From positions 124,001 through 188,000 of the forward strand of contig JAHJTV010000087.1 in the NCBI GenBank assembly GCA_018829445.1: a stretch of DNA of 64,000 nucleotides, in the 5' to 3' direction. Below, piece after piece: positions 45,728-54,590 of the stretch. The notes beneath the pieces are model-generated. The model saw only the letters and a list, made by a program, of their open reading frames with translations, was not told the origin of the DNA and did not search any database. Each line of letters starts with the position of its first letter. Position 1 is the first letter of the stretch. The position numbers and the translations under genes were made by a program. This DNA comes from a bacterium (lineage in GTDB: Bacteria > SAR324 > XYD2-FULL-50-16).

Positions 45728-46708
45728 ATGGCAGAAGAGTTACCACCAATTTTACAGATCAACAATCTGAGTGTTACTTTCAATTCCTATGAAGGCCGGG
45801 CTATTGCAGTCGACAACCTGAGTTTTTCGTTAAGCGAGGGAGAAACACTCGGAATTGTTGGTGAAAGCGGTAGTGGGAAAAGCGTCACTTCTCTTGCAAT
45901 CATGGGCTTGATTCCAAATCCTCCAGGAGAAATCACTAACGGTGAAATTCTGTTTGAGAACCGGGATCTATTAAAAGTTACAGATAAAGAGTTGAGGGCC
46001 ATACGAGGGAACGATATCGCTATGATATTCCAGGAGCCCATGACCTCTCTTAATCCTATTTTAACCTGTGGTTTTCAAATTGCTGAAACTCTTCGACTTC
46101 ATAAAAAACTGGGTCGACAACAGTCAAAAGATGCTGCTGTTGAGCTGTTAGCTCAGGTGGGGATACCATCTCCAGATAAAGCAGCAAAGCGATTTCCCCA
46201 CCATCTGTCCGGAGGGATGCGACAGCGTGTCATGATTGCAATGGCGCTTGCCTGTCGTCCAAAGATCCTTATTGCCGATGAACCTACCACCGCGTTAGAT
46301 GTGACTATTCAAGCTCAGATTCTTGATTTAATGAAAGAATTGAGTGAAGGACATGATACTGCTATCATAATGATTACTCATGATTTGGGTGTCGTTGCAG
46401 ATATAGCTGACACGATGATGGTCATGTATACCGGACACGGTGTAGAGTACGCGAAGCAGACAGAGCTATTTGCTAATCCCCTACATCCCTATACTCAAGG
46501 ATTGATTGGGACAATCCCAAAAATCAATAAGGAACGCCGGAGGCTTGAAGAGATTGAAGGAGTTGTTTTAAGCCCCACAGAAAAGAGAACCGGTTGCACG
46601 TTTCATCCCCGATGCAGGTTTGTTGAGAACAAATGCAAATCTAAAGCCCCTAACCTAATTGAACACCAGCCAGGCCATTTCGTTCGGTGCTGGCGATACG
46701 AAAGCTGA
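45728..46708 (+). CDS. oligopeptide/dipeptide ABC transporter ATPase (OppD/DppD family)
   Basis: A 326-residue ATPase. Walker A is GESGSGKS, the signature LSGGMRQR, and Walker B ILIADEPT. The C-terminal oligo_HPY domain has the cysteine cluster GCTFHPRCRF...C..., which can hold an Fe-S cluster in this family. It is first in an operon with the F-type ATPase 3 bp downstream. The order ATPase-ATPase-binding protein-permeases is unusual relative to E. coli but common elsewhere. Specificity (dipeptide, oligopeptide, nickel) cannot be decided. Confidence 0.92.
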   Translation: MAEELPPILQINNLSVTFNSYEGRAIAVDNLSFSLSEGETLGIVGESGSGKSVTSLAIMGLIPNPPGEITNGEILFENRDLLKVTDKELRAIRGNDIAMIFQEPMTSLNPILTCGFQIAETLRLHKKLGRQQSKDAAVELLAQVGIPSPDKAAKRFPHHLSGGMRQRVMIAMALACRPKILIADEPTTALDVTIQAQILDLMKELSEGHDTAIIMITHDLGVVADIADTMMVMYTGHGVEYAKQTELFANPLHPYTQGLIGTIPKINKERRRLEEIEGVVLSPTEKRTGCTFHPRCRFVENKCKSKAPNLIEHQPGHFVRCWRYES

Positions 46709-46711
46709 TCT

Positions 46712-47716
46712 ATGCAATCTCCATCTGTCTATTTAAAAATTAAGAGCTTAAGCAAACATTTCCATGTCAGGCAAAAGGGGCATGGCAAGCGAATCCTCAA
46801 AGCCGTGGATAAGGTTTCGCTGGATATATATAAAGGAGAAACTTTGGGATTGGTTGGAGAGAGCGGGTGCGGCAAGAGCACTCTTGGTCGAACCATTCTC
46901 AACCTTCATTCTCCGACAAGCGGTGAAGTTACCTATCAGGGGAAAAATATCTTTGATAACTCAGCAAAAGAGATGAAGGCATTGAGGAAAAAATTTCAAA
47001 TCGTTTTTCAAGACCCCTCAGCCTCTCTGAATCCACGTAAAACGATCGCATCAATCATTCAAGACCCGATGATTATACATGGGATGCAACCTGATGGGGG
47101 AAGAGAAAAACGAGTCCTTGAACTGATGGAAATGGTCGGGCTTGCAGCCTATCACTCAAAACGGTATCCACATGAATTATCAGGTGGACAGAAACAAAGG
47201 GTTGGAATTGCCAGAGCACTGAGTCTTAATCCTGAATTTATCGTTTGTGATGAAGCCGTATCTGCCTTGGATGTTTCGGTGCAGGCGCAGGTGATTAACC
47301 TATTGCAGGATCTTCAGAAAAAACTCGATCTCACCTATCTTTTTATATCTCATAATCTGAACGTCGTTTATCAGGTCAGCGACAGGGTTGTTGTCATGTA
47401 TCTTGGTCAGATCATGGAGCGCGCAACATACAGGGGGCTATACGAAACCCCATACCACCCATATACTCAGGCTCTTCTCTCTGCAATTTTACCGGTGGAG
47501 GCCGGTCAGAAAACCAAGAGGATACATTTGGAAGGGGATGTTCCCACCCCCTTTGATGCCCCGCCAGGATGCAAATTTAGTTCGAGATGTCCAAGAGCGA
47601 TGGAGATATGCCATCACCAAGAACCGTCGTTAGTTGAAATGGATCATATGCATAGTGTCGCCTGTCATTTATATTCTGCAAAGGGTAATGATGAACCAGT
47701 CCGCTGGAAGGCTTGA
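46712..47716 (+). CDS. oligopeptide/dipeptide ABC transporter ATPase (OppF/DppF family)
   Basis: A 334-residue partner ATPase. Walker A is GESGCGKS, the signature LSGGQKQR, and Walker B FIVCDEAVSALD (a D-E-A in place of D-E-P). The C-terminal HPY tail is GCKFSSRCPRAMEICH. It forms the heterodimeric motor with the preceding protein. Confidence 0.92.
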   Translation: MQSPSVYLKIKSLSKHFHVRQKGHGKRILKAVDKVSLDIYKGETLGLVGESGCGKSTLGRTILNLHSPTSGEVTYQGKNIFDNSAKEMKALRKKFQIVFQDPSASLNPRKTIASIIQDPMIIHGMQPDGGREKRVLELMEMVGLAAYHSKRYPHELSGGQKQRVGIARALSLNPEFIVCDEAVSALDVSVQAQVINLLQDLQKKLDLTYLFISHNLNVVYQVSDRVVVMYLGQIMERATYRGLYETPYHPYTQALLSAILPVEAGQKTKRIHLEGDVPTPFDAPPGCKFSSRCPRAMEICHHQEPSLVEMDHMHSVACHLYSAKGNDEPVRWKA

Positions 47717-47795
47717 GCTTTAGCTTGTTTGAATTGTTAAAGCGTTAGGCAACTTGGGTTGTGAAGGGTTTATATTCAGATTTTTATCGTAATTG

Positions 47796-47813
47796 TAATT
47801 GTTAAACCATTAA
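47796..47813. promoter_or_regulatory. operator-like copy of the putA palindrome before the Opp binding-protein gene
   Basis: taattgttaaaccattaa differs at one base from taatggttaaaccattaa at 21196-21213. It lies 160 bp upstream of the binding-protein ATG. The mismatch breaks one half-site (TTGT instead of TGGT), so binding by the FadR-type regulator is only a hypothesis. Confidence 0.4.
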
Positions 47814-47972
47814 AAAGAGAGTTAATTTTATGATAAAATGATTGTTTAGTATGTAATAGTCAGCTTTATGGCTGCCAAAGTCCTTGTTTCGGCATAACAG
47901 AGTGAAACCTGTTTGTTGTGCTGTATTTACAATTAATTTAGATTGTTCACCACTGAAAAGGGAGTTAAATCC

Positions 47973-49556
47973 ATGAAGAAAATAATTGCTTTATTTGTAA
48001 TGCTCAGCTGTATGATTACCGCAGCTTTTATTCCAGCAGTATATTCCGCCTCTGACGATAAAACACCACTTGTTATAGCCGTTGAACCCGACTACTTTAC
48101 CTTTGATCCTGGATATGCATATGAGTTATACGCACCTATGGTCATAGGTGTGGTTTATGACAATCTGTTCGAATTTCTTCCCGAGTCGGACACTCCGGTA
48201 CCTCAATTAGCCGAAAGTTACACGGTTTCTGCCAATGGTAAGGAATATGTGTTTACTTTGAGAAAAAATGCAACCTTTGCCAGCGGTAATCCAGTGACTG
48301 CAGCTGATGTTAAGTTCAGTTTTGACCGGGCACTGCATCTTAAATCCAATGCTTCTGCCTTGCTCAAAGGGGTTGAATCCACGGAAGTCATAGATAACCA
48401 TACGTTTAAGGTTACCATCAATAAAGCTGACAGTGCCTTTATAGCCAAGACCACTTCAACATCTTATGCGGTTCTGGACAGCAAACTTGTAAAAAAGAAT
48501 GGTGGGGTCAGTGATGCCTCTGCTCAGACTACCGATACGGCTCAGAAATACCTCGACAGAAACTCTGCAGGGTCCGGCCCTTATATTTTGAAAAGTTTTA
48601 CACCTGATGACAAAGTTATACTTGTTCGCAATGAAAACTACTGGGGGAAAAAACCCGCATTCAAAATGATTATCATCCAGGATATGCCTGATGAAAATGC
48701 TCAGCTTCTGGCTGTGAAAAACGGTGATATTGATATTGCCTTTAACCTGAGTGCTGACCAGTTATCCCAGCTAGAAAATGCTGAGAATATAGATATTATT
48801 GCAGGAACAACGATGACCATGGGATTCCTTCTCATGAACAGAAACCCTGCCATCGGCAAAGAAATGTCAGATGTCAATGTACAAAAAGCGGTACGTTATG
48901 CAGTTGACTATACCGGCCTGCAAATGATCATCGGTAAAGGTGCTTTGACACCTCAATCCTTTATTCAGAATGGATTTCTTGGTTCAAAGGAACCCGTAGA
49001 TCCTGCCAAACAAACGGATCTGGCAAAAGCTAAAAAATTTCTTGCCGCCTCCAAATATCCCAATGGATTTACTACCGAAATAACCGTTTGTGATCTTGCA
49101 CCGGAAGGTATTCCGTTGACCTTGATTGCAGAAAAAATCAAATCTGATTTGTCCAAAATCGGCATTGAGCTGAACATTGTGCAGCAAGGTTGGGGAGCAG
49201 GTTTTGGAGATGCATACCGTGAGGGAACCATCGGTTTTACACCAATGTATTGGGGGCCGGATTATTATGACCCGAATACTCAGTTAGCCTTTTTACCCGG
49301 TCAGTACGTTGGGCATAGAGCAGGGTGGACGAAAGAACTCGCACCGGAACTAGCAGCAACCTATGACAAGATTGTGGCTGAGACAGACAATAATGTGCGT
49401 AAAAAGATGATTGAAGATGTGGTCAGCCAGACTGCTAAAGATTCACCTTTTGTTGTTTATGCCCAATATCCAAAATATATTGCAGCCTCAAAAGCATTAA
49501 AAAATATTGAGTACTCCAATATTTATCGTCTGGACTTAGCTGTCGTCAGCAAGTAA
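47973..49556 (+). CDS. ABC transporter substrate-binding protein, SBP_bac_5 (OppA/DppA) family
   Basis: A 527-residue periplasmic solute receptor. The signal peptide ends near residue 24 (VYSAS). SBP_bac_5 features include DNLFEFLPES, PQLAESYTVSANGKEYVFTLRKNATF and YGPDYYD-like text near residue 430. The ATG at 47973 with GGAG 8 nt upstream replaces a TTG 30 nt earlier. The 226-bp gap after the F-type ATPase holds its own promoter region. A hairpin follows the stop. Confidence 0.92.
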   Translation: MKKIIALFVMLSCMITAAFIPAVYSASDDKTPLVIAVEPDYFTFDPGYAYELYAPMVIGVVYDNLFEFLPESDTPVPQLAESYTVSANGKEYVFTLRKNATFASGNPVTAADVKFSFDRALHLKSNASALLKGVESTEVIDNHTFKVTINKADSAFIAKTTSTSYAVLDSKLVKKNGGVSDASAQTTDTAQKYLDRNSAGSGPYILKSFTPDDKVILVRNENYWGKKPAFKMIIIQDMPDENAQLLAVKNGDIDIAFNLSADQLSQLENAENIDIIAGTTMTMGFLLMNRNPAIGKEMSDVNVQKAVRYAVDYTGLQMIIGKGALTPQSFIQNGFLGSKEPVDPAKQTDLAKAKKFLAASKYPNGFTTEITVCDLAPEGIPLTLIAEKIKSDLSKIGIELNIVQQGWGAGFGDAYREGTIGFTPMYWGPDYYDPNTQLAFLPGQYVGHRAGWTKELAPELAATYDKIVAETDNNVRKKMIEDVVSQTAKDSPFVVYAQYPKYIAASKALKNIEYSNIYRLDLAVVSK

Positions 49557-49564
49557 AAAAAACG

Positions 49565-49598
49565 GCCAGGCCAAAAGGCGAAACCCTTTTGGCTTGGC
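49565..49598 (+). promoter_or_regulatory. intra-operon stem-loop after the binding-protein gene
   Basis: gccaggccaaaagg / cctttTggcttggc form a 14-bp stem with one G-U pair and a short loop. No T-tract follows. Position between a highly expressed receptor gene and its permease genes suggests 3'-end stabilisation or partial termination. Confidence 0.6.
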
Positions 49599-49673
49599 AA
49601 TATCTCGTAGTGTTTTATCCGGACATACGGTGTTAAATTAAATATTTTTCACGGATAATCGAAGAGTTCGTCC

Positions 49674-50696
49674 ATGAATATTACCAAGCTTTTGATACGG
49701 CGTCTTCTATATTTGGTGGTGCTGCTTCTGGGTGTGGCCACCTGTGTGTTTTTTATTTCGAAGATGGTGCCTGGAGATGCCGTTTCTGCTTATTTAAGTC
49801 CAAGAAGCTTAGCAAATCCTGATATTGTCAATGCATTTAAGGATAAATGGGGGCTTAATGATCCCATTTGGGTGCAATATAGCCGATATATTATCAATCT
49901 GATTCAGCTGGATTTAGGCATCTCGATCCGCACCGGCAATCCGGTCATGGAAGAGTTAATCAGGTATTTTCCCGCAACGCTGGAACTGGCCTTTTTCTCC
50001 ATCCTGTTTTCTGCCTTTTTCGGCATCCTTTTTGGAATCATATCTGCAACCAAAAGAAACAGTTTAATTGACCAGGCTTTAAGAGCCTTATCAGTAACCG
50101 GGGTATCTATTCCAAGTTTCTGGTTTGCTATTATCATGCTGTTCATTTTTTATTCAACACTTGGATGGGCTCCCGGTCTGGGCCGTTTGAATATTCGGAC
50201 TATTGCACCTCTGCAGGTAACGGGAAGTTATGTACTGGATGGTTTGATTGCCGGAGATTTTGATGCTGTTAAGGATGCCCTGGCCCATTTGATTTTACCC
50301 TCCATCGTTCTTGGCTCATTCACCATGGGTCTTATTACCCGAACAACCCGGTCAAGTTTACTGGAAACGTTATCAACAGATTATATTCGGACTGCAAAAG
50401 CTAAAGGATTGGGACCAACAGCTGTGATTGTTGTTCATGCACTCGGCAATGCTGCCATTCCTGTCCTAACTGTAATTGGCGTTGGTTTTGGAAATTTGCT
50501 TGGTGGAATGGTGGTAGTAGAAAAAATATTTGCATGGCCAGGTGTCGGTCAATTTGCATATCAGTCAGTTCTCGGGCTTGATTTTCCGGCGATTATTGGA
50601 GTTTCCATGTTGATTGCCGTTAACTACGCCATAATCAACCTGATCATCGATATTATGTACGGCGTTATTGATCCAAGAGTGCGGGAAAGCCAATGA
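49674..50696 (+). CDS. peptide ABC transporter permease (OppB/DppB family)
   Basis: An inner-membrane permease of 340 residues with six predicted helices. The family motif of the coupling loop (DYIRTAKAKGLG) and the C-terminal FAWPGVGQFAYQSVLGLDFPAI are intact. It overlaps the next permease gene by 4 bp (ATGA). Confidence 0.92.
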   Translation: MNITKLLIRRLLYLVVLLLGVATCVFFISKMVPGDAVSAYLSPRSLANPDIVNAFKDKWGLNDPIWVQYSRYIINLIQLDLGISIRTGNPVMEELIRYFPATLELAFFSILFSAFFGILFGIISATKRNSLIDQALRALSVTGVSIPSFWFAIIMLFIFYSTLGWAPGLGRLNIRTIAPLQVTGSYVLDGLIAGDFDAVKDALAHLILPSIVLGSFTMGLITRTTRSSLLETLSTDYIRTAKAKGLGPTAVIVVHALGNAAIPVLTVIGVGFGNLLGGMVVVEKIFAWPGVGQFAYQSVLGLDFPAIIGVSMLIAVNYAIINLIIDIMYGVIDPRVRESQ

Positions 50697-51529
50697 AAAC
50701 ATTTTTTAGACTGTATCGAACCAATCTGTTTTTTTCTTTGGGTATCACTGTTTGTACGGCATGGATACTGGTAGCCCTGTTTGCAGATGCCATTTCTCCA
50801 CAAGATCCGTTGGTTCAAGATATCGTGCAACGGTTAAAACAACCGAATTCTGAGCATTGGTTCGGAACAGACAGTCTGGGCAGAGATGTGCTCAGTCGTG
50901 TGATTGTCGGCTCAAAACTATCAATATTTGCAGGATTGTTAACCGTGATTCTGGCCGCTCTGGTTGGTAGTATTTATGGAGGAATAGCAGGATATATCGG
51001 TGGAGTAGTCGATGATGTCATGATGCGTCTTGCAGAGATGGTGTTGGCATTTCCGGCTTTGATTCTGGCGATGACTATCGGTGCAGTGCTGGGCGCAAGC
51101 CTGTATCACACCTTATTTGCACTCGTTATTGTGGCATGGCCAACCTATGCCAGAATTATGAGGAGTGTTGTCATCATTATTAAAGAGAATGACTATATCG
51201 AAGCTGCTCAGGCTGTTGGTGCATCCAATTTCCGTATATTGACCCGTGAGATTTTCCCCAATGCCATTGGTTCAGTACTTATTGTTGCAACCTTGGATAT
51301 TGGCAATCAGATTCTTTTTTTCTCAACATTGAGCTTTCTGGGATTGGGTTCTCCTCCACCAGATCCTGAGTGGGGCTCTATGATTTCAGCGGGGATGAAA
51401 AATTTTAACTCCTGGTGGATTTGTACCTTTCCCGGTTTAGCCATTCTATCAATGGCCATTGGTGCTAATTTCGTGGGGGATGGAATGAGGGATATGTTAG
51501 ATCCAAAATTAAGAAAGGAGTTTCATTAG
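50693..51529 (+). CDS. peptide ABC transporter permease (OppC/DppC family)
   Basis: A 278-residue permease with an N-terminal helix, then FGTDSLGRDVLSRV, the family signature. The coupling loop is DYIEAAQAVGASNFRI. It ends with MRDMLDPKLR, typical of DppC/OppC. A cyclophilin gene follows 6 bp downstream. Confidence 0.92.
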   Translation: MKTFFRLYRTNLFFSLGITVCTAWILVALFADAISPQDPLVQDIVQRLKQPNSEHWFGTDSLGRDVLSRVIVGSKLSIFAGLLTVILAALVGSIYGGIAGYIGGVVDDVMMRLAEMVLAFPALILAMTIGAVLGASLYHTLFALVIVAWPTYARIMRSVVIIIKENDYIEAAQAVGASNFRILTREIFPNAIGSVLIVATLDIGNQILFFSTLSFLGLGSPPPDPEWGSMISAGMKNFNSWWICTFPGLAILSMAIGANFVGDGMRDMLDPKLRKEFH

Positions 51530-51535
51530 ACAAAA

Positions 51536-52072
51536 ATGAAAACCAGAATACTCATTCGTTGCCAGCCCGGTGACATCATTGTTGAATTAGATGAGGGTAA
51601 AGCACCAAAAACATGTGCCAACTTCATCGCCTATATGCAGGCGGGAGCCTATGAAGAAACGAGTTTTTTTCGAATTGTTACTCCGCAACATAATATGGAT
51701 GACCCTGAGAGACAAATCGCAGTGATACAGGGGGGGCCCAAGTTTAATCTGAAGGGGCATGATCCAAATTTGTCACTCTTTCATCTTGATCATGAGCCAA
51801 CGACTGAAACAGGAATCAGTCATAATGATGGAACGATTTCCATGGGTAGATTTGCACCGGGTGAGACCTATGGCGGTTTCTTCTTTTGTATTGGCAAACA
51901 ACCTGCTTTGGACTACGGAGGTGCGCGCTTTCCTGATAAACTTGGTGCTGCTGCCTTTGGAAAGGTTGCCGAGGGTTTGGATATTCTCTATCAAATATAC
52001 AACAAAGCTGATTCATCTGAGTTCCTGGCAAACGAAATCCCAATTTTCACCGTAGTTCCCCTGAATAATTAA
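51536..52072 (+). CDS. cyclophilin-type peptidyl-prolyl isomerase
   Basis: A 178-residue cytoplasmic cyclophilin without signal peptide. Recognisable blocks are GDIIVELDEGKAPKTCANF, SFFRIV, a variable FNLKGHD insertion, and GGFFFCIGKQPALDYGGARFPDK. The active-site pattern is looser than in classical PpiB (FHRVI becomes FFRIV, and QGGD is absent), which may affect activity. It is 6 bp behind the last Opp permease gene, so likely part of that transcript. Its target could be proline peptides or the transporter itself. Confidence 0.8.
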   Translation: MKTRILIRCQPGDIIVELDEGKAPKTCANFIAYMQAGAYEETSFFRIVTPQHNMDDPERQIAVIQGGPKFNLKGHDPNLSLFHLDHEPTTETGISHNDGTISMGRFAPGETYGGFFFCIGKQPALDYGGARFPDKLGAAAFGKVAEGLDILYQIYNKADSSEFLANEIPIFTVVPLNN

Positions 52073-52559
52073 TAGGAGTTTCTTTTTTCGCCATTAAATA
52101 AATTTCGATGGAAAACTCGATACCCGTATGAAATCAAGCAAGATAAATGGACAGAAATTTTCGGACTGAACAACTGAAGAGAATTGATAACGTAATTGGA
52201 TAGATCTTCCGTAAACCAGTATTTCTGGGAAGGAAGAGGTTTGTTCGAATTTTTGGGATTCAAGTTCAAGATTGAGTTTCATTTTCTTCAAAATCCGCTT
52301 GAATACCTTGATGCACGAAAACCATATTCTTATCATTTTATCCGGGATCTTTAGCGGTCTCATTTTGGCTAAACAGGGATAAATGTTCCCGAAACTCACA
52401 ATTAAGTTATAACAAACTCTCCAGAAGACGACCAATTTGCCTTCGTCTCATGGATTTCAACAAATTGACTGAGCTACCAGAAAAATTCCACTTGCTTCCC
52501 CCGGTTATCGCCCCAAAAAAGACCTGAACCATCCTCAATCGGTTGCATCAGATAAAACA
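52073..52559. other. 487-bp region of degraded sequence
   Basis: No gene. Protein-like fragments (FEFLGFKFKIEFHFLQNPLE, with several stops) occur on the plus strand. It contains the second copy of the 53-bp diverged repeat at 52385-52437. Confidence 0.4.
52385..52437. repeat. diverged repeat, copy 2
   Basis: Aligns to 43228-43280 (gttcccgaaactcacaat start, about 80 percent identity). Flanking bases on the left also show weak similarity, suggesting a longer ancestral unit. Confidence 0.6.
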
Positions 52560-52946
52560 TCATTTTGAGTGCACATCCAGTATCAAATCAAAGTGTTTAT
52601 CCTGATGTTCAATTTTAGTTTTATTTTCCAGTCCGCACGAAACGATCAAAATATCTGTTGAAGGAACAGTTATTCCTCCCTCTCTACATTTACTTGCTAG
52701 ATTTCGAGCCAGGGACCACACTTCATCTGAGATTGGAAGCATTGTTATCTCTTCTGTCAAATCATTAAGAATCTCTCTTTCCGAAGCGCCCCGTGCTCCA
52801 TTCCAGAGTTCAAGTAATACCATATCACACCATGCCGCTCTTCCCTCCACAAGCAATTCTTTCACTTTATCTCGAATATTAGTGTTACCTGAAACTCGAA
52901 GAGCTTCTATCCAACAGGAAGTATCTATCAAAGTGAGAGATTGCAT
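52560..52946 (-). CDS. vapC: VapC-type PIN-domain ribonuclease toxin
   Basis: A 128-residue PIN toxin. Acidic residues of the metal site are present: Asp8 in LIDTSCWIEAL, Glu in VLLELWNGA, and Asp in PSTDILIVSCGLE. The tail KHFDLI is typical. It starts 1 bp after the antitoxin stop, the usual vapBC coupling. Confidence 0.9.
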   Translation of the reverse strand: MQSLTLIDTSCWIEALRVSGNTNIRDKVKELLVEGRAAWCDMVLLELWNGARGASEREILNDLTEEITMLPISDEVWSLARNLASKCREGGITVPSTDILIVSCGLENKTKIEHQDKHFDLILDVHSK

Positions 52947-52947
52947 G

Positions 52948-53148
52948 CTATTCCGCCCTCATCTGGTCCAATTCGTTAGCATCAATAAAGTTTTCAAATG
53001 TGCCCAGTTTTTTTGAAAGCGCCAAAAGACGCTGTTGCTTATTGTAGCTTTTAATAGCAGCGTTAATCGCTTCCTTTTTCGTTTTGGCACCTGTAAATGC
53101 AATCAGTTGTTTTAATTCTTCATTTGGTATTTCAACGGTGGTTTTCAT
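52948..53148 (-). CDS. vapB: VapB-type antitoxin (DUF2191 family)
   Basis: A 66-residue antitoxin. The N-terminal ribbon-helix-helix is MKTTVEIPNEELKQLIAFTG with TKKEAINAAIKSY, and the toxin-wrapping C-terminus is GTFENFIDANELDQMR. AGGTGC lies upstream of the ATG, and an AT-rich promoter region (to 53280) precedes it. Confidence 0.9.
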   Translation of the reverse strand: MKTTVEIPNEELKQLIAFTGAKTKKEAINAAIKSYNKQQRLLALSKKLGTFENFIDANELDQMRAE

Positions 53149-53433
53149 ATTGCAGCACCTTTTTGTTGTATAGTTCTAATCAATTGTTGCTGTTATTTCA
53201 TATGCAATGTTAGAATACATATTTCTGCCTATTAGAATATATTTTCTATGAATATAGAATCTTTGTCAAAAACTTATTGAATCCATTTTTAATTGATAAG
53301 GATTCTGATTAGCCAGGAATTACATTTTCCCAAATCATCTAGGGGTTCAATGAATAAATACAATCCTAAAGGTTTAGGCTTTTAGGAAATCGAATCGACC
53401 TTCAAGAGTTCCAAAATGACCAATAATAATATG
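53149..53433. other. 285-bp intergenic region
   Basis: The vapBC promoter region plus AT-rich sequence. Nothing else was recognised. Confidence 0.4.
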
Positions 53434-53720
53434 TTAAATCAGTTTCTCTTCAATCTGTGCTTCCAGCTCTTTGATGCCTCGATATTGTGGATACGGGGTC
53501 ATATCATTGCTGTCGGGGGACTCCGAAATAAAAATCAAAACCGCGATTGAGGGGATTTAGCGTTTTGTCCCGGGAATAGTCCCCCAGGTGCCACTTGCCC
53601 ACCATACCCGTGGCATATTCCTTTGTTTTCAGAGCTTCGGCCGTGGTGATCTCTTGCTGGTCAAGTCCTGAATCCCCGTTTTCAGGGGCAACATCGACTA
53701 TTCCCAAATCTCTTTTTGTG
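53434..53720 (-). pseudogene. sulfatase relic
   Basis: GMVGKWHLGDYSR and NPLNRGFDFYFGVP are conserved sulfatase blocks. The frame then breaks at a C5 run and resumes as DSNDMTPYPQYRGIKELEAQ, which is the expected continuation, before a stop. Only this middle portion remains; the active-site CxPSR part is gone. Upstream frames to about 53970 contain unrecognised text. Confidence 0.75.
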
Positions 53721-54017
53721 GTCATTGCTCGTGTACTATGAACCCTTGTCTGTATTGAAGATGTCAGGGGTTTCAAAATGATCGATTGCATCTTTCAAGA
53801 GATCGCTTGCTAGAACCTGGGGGGGGAAAAAAGTAAATCCGCTGCTAACTCCAAAATAGAAAGGATCTTCAAAAGATTTTGGGTGAGTATTCTGTTCGTC
53901 ACCCTCAATGTGCCTGACGTGCCAGTCGTGCACAATAATCAAAGGACTCTTCAAATAATCTGTCGGTTTCAACCATCCGGGGGATCAGACTAATCTCCAG
54001 GCCTCTTGGGGCAGAAT

Positions 54018-54262
54018 CTACAGTCCCTTAATCATCATCTCAAGTGCTTTTCCCTTCCCCACCAAAGGCCATAAACGCTGTGTCCCTCCAAAAGCCGGGA
54101 TCATACCCAGTCTTATCTCGGGCAGTTCGATTCTGTTCTCTCCTTCCGCCATGAATCTGAAATCGCAGAGCAGGGCCAGTTCCAGTCCACCACCCAGGCA
54201 GTGACCGTTGATGGCCGCTTGGTGATGGATTTTCCAACCTCTTCTGGCCGACCAATGCCATG
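54018..54262 (-). pseudogene. enoyl-CoA hydratase/isomerase (crotonase) relic
   Basis: Minus strand reads AINGHCLGGGLELALLCDFR, then ENRIELPEIRLGMIPAFGGTQRL and a stop shortly after. These are the oxyanion-hole and IPAFGGTQ signatures of crotonases. The N-terminal part before AINGH is missing and the C-terminal helices are cut. Confidence 0.75.
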
Positions 54263-54405
54263 TTGTTAATAGCCATAGTCCTGGCTCGCGTCAACTACAA
54301 GGAATGGTTCCGATTTGTGATCCCCATCCAGCTTATTCTGATAATTCTCTGAAGTCTGACACTCCTGCTGGCGGTGAATATCAATTTCAGCTGATCAATT
54401 GCTCT

Positions 54406-54443
54406 TGGGAACATTCCGGAGTTTTATTTCCGGAATGTTCCCA
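54406..54443. repeat. 15-bp inverted repeat hairpin
   Basis: tgggaacattccgga / tccggaatgttccca, loop of 8 nt. It lies in noncoding DNA between the crotonase relic and the glycosyltransferase gene, and may be a REP-like unit. Confidence 0.7.
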
Positions 54444-54508
54444 GGGAAGCTTAACAACCTACCGATTTAATAGTCTCATGCCAGCTCTCATCTTACTCAA
54501 AAAACGGT

Positions 54509-54523
54509 GCTGAAATTGGGGGA
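54509..54523. repeat. half copy of the gctgaaattgggg repeat
   Basis: gctgaaattggggga is identical to one arm of the inverted pair at 57124-57170, suggesting the same repeat family. Confidence 0.5.
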
Positions 54524-54590
54524 TATGTACTCCTTACGGCCCCCTGTTGAATGCGGCAAGATAAAAGCTGATGGTGGATTCAGGATGTCT

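Noticed and set aside
52094..52435. A 113-codon minus-strand frame after the cyclophilin gene
   Set aside because: Aromatic-rich, without motif; it covers the diverged repeat and looks like chance coding.
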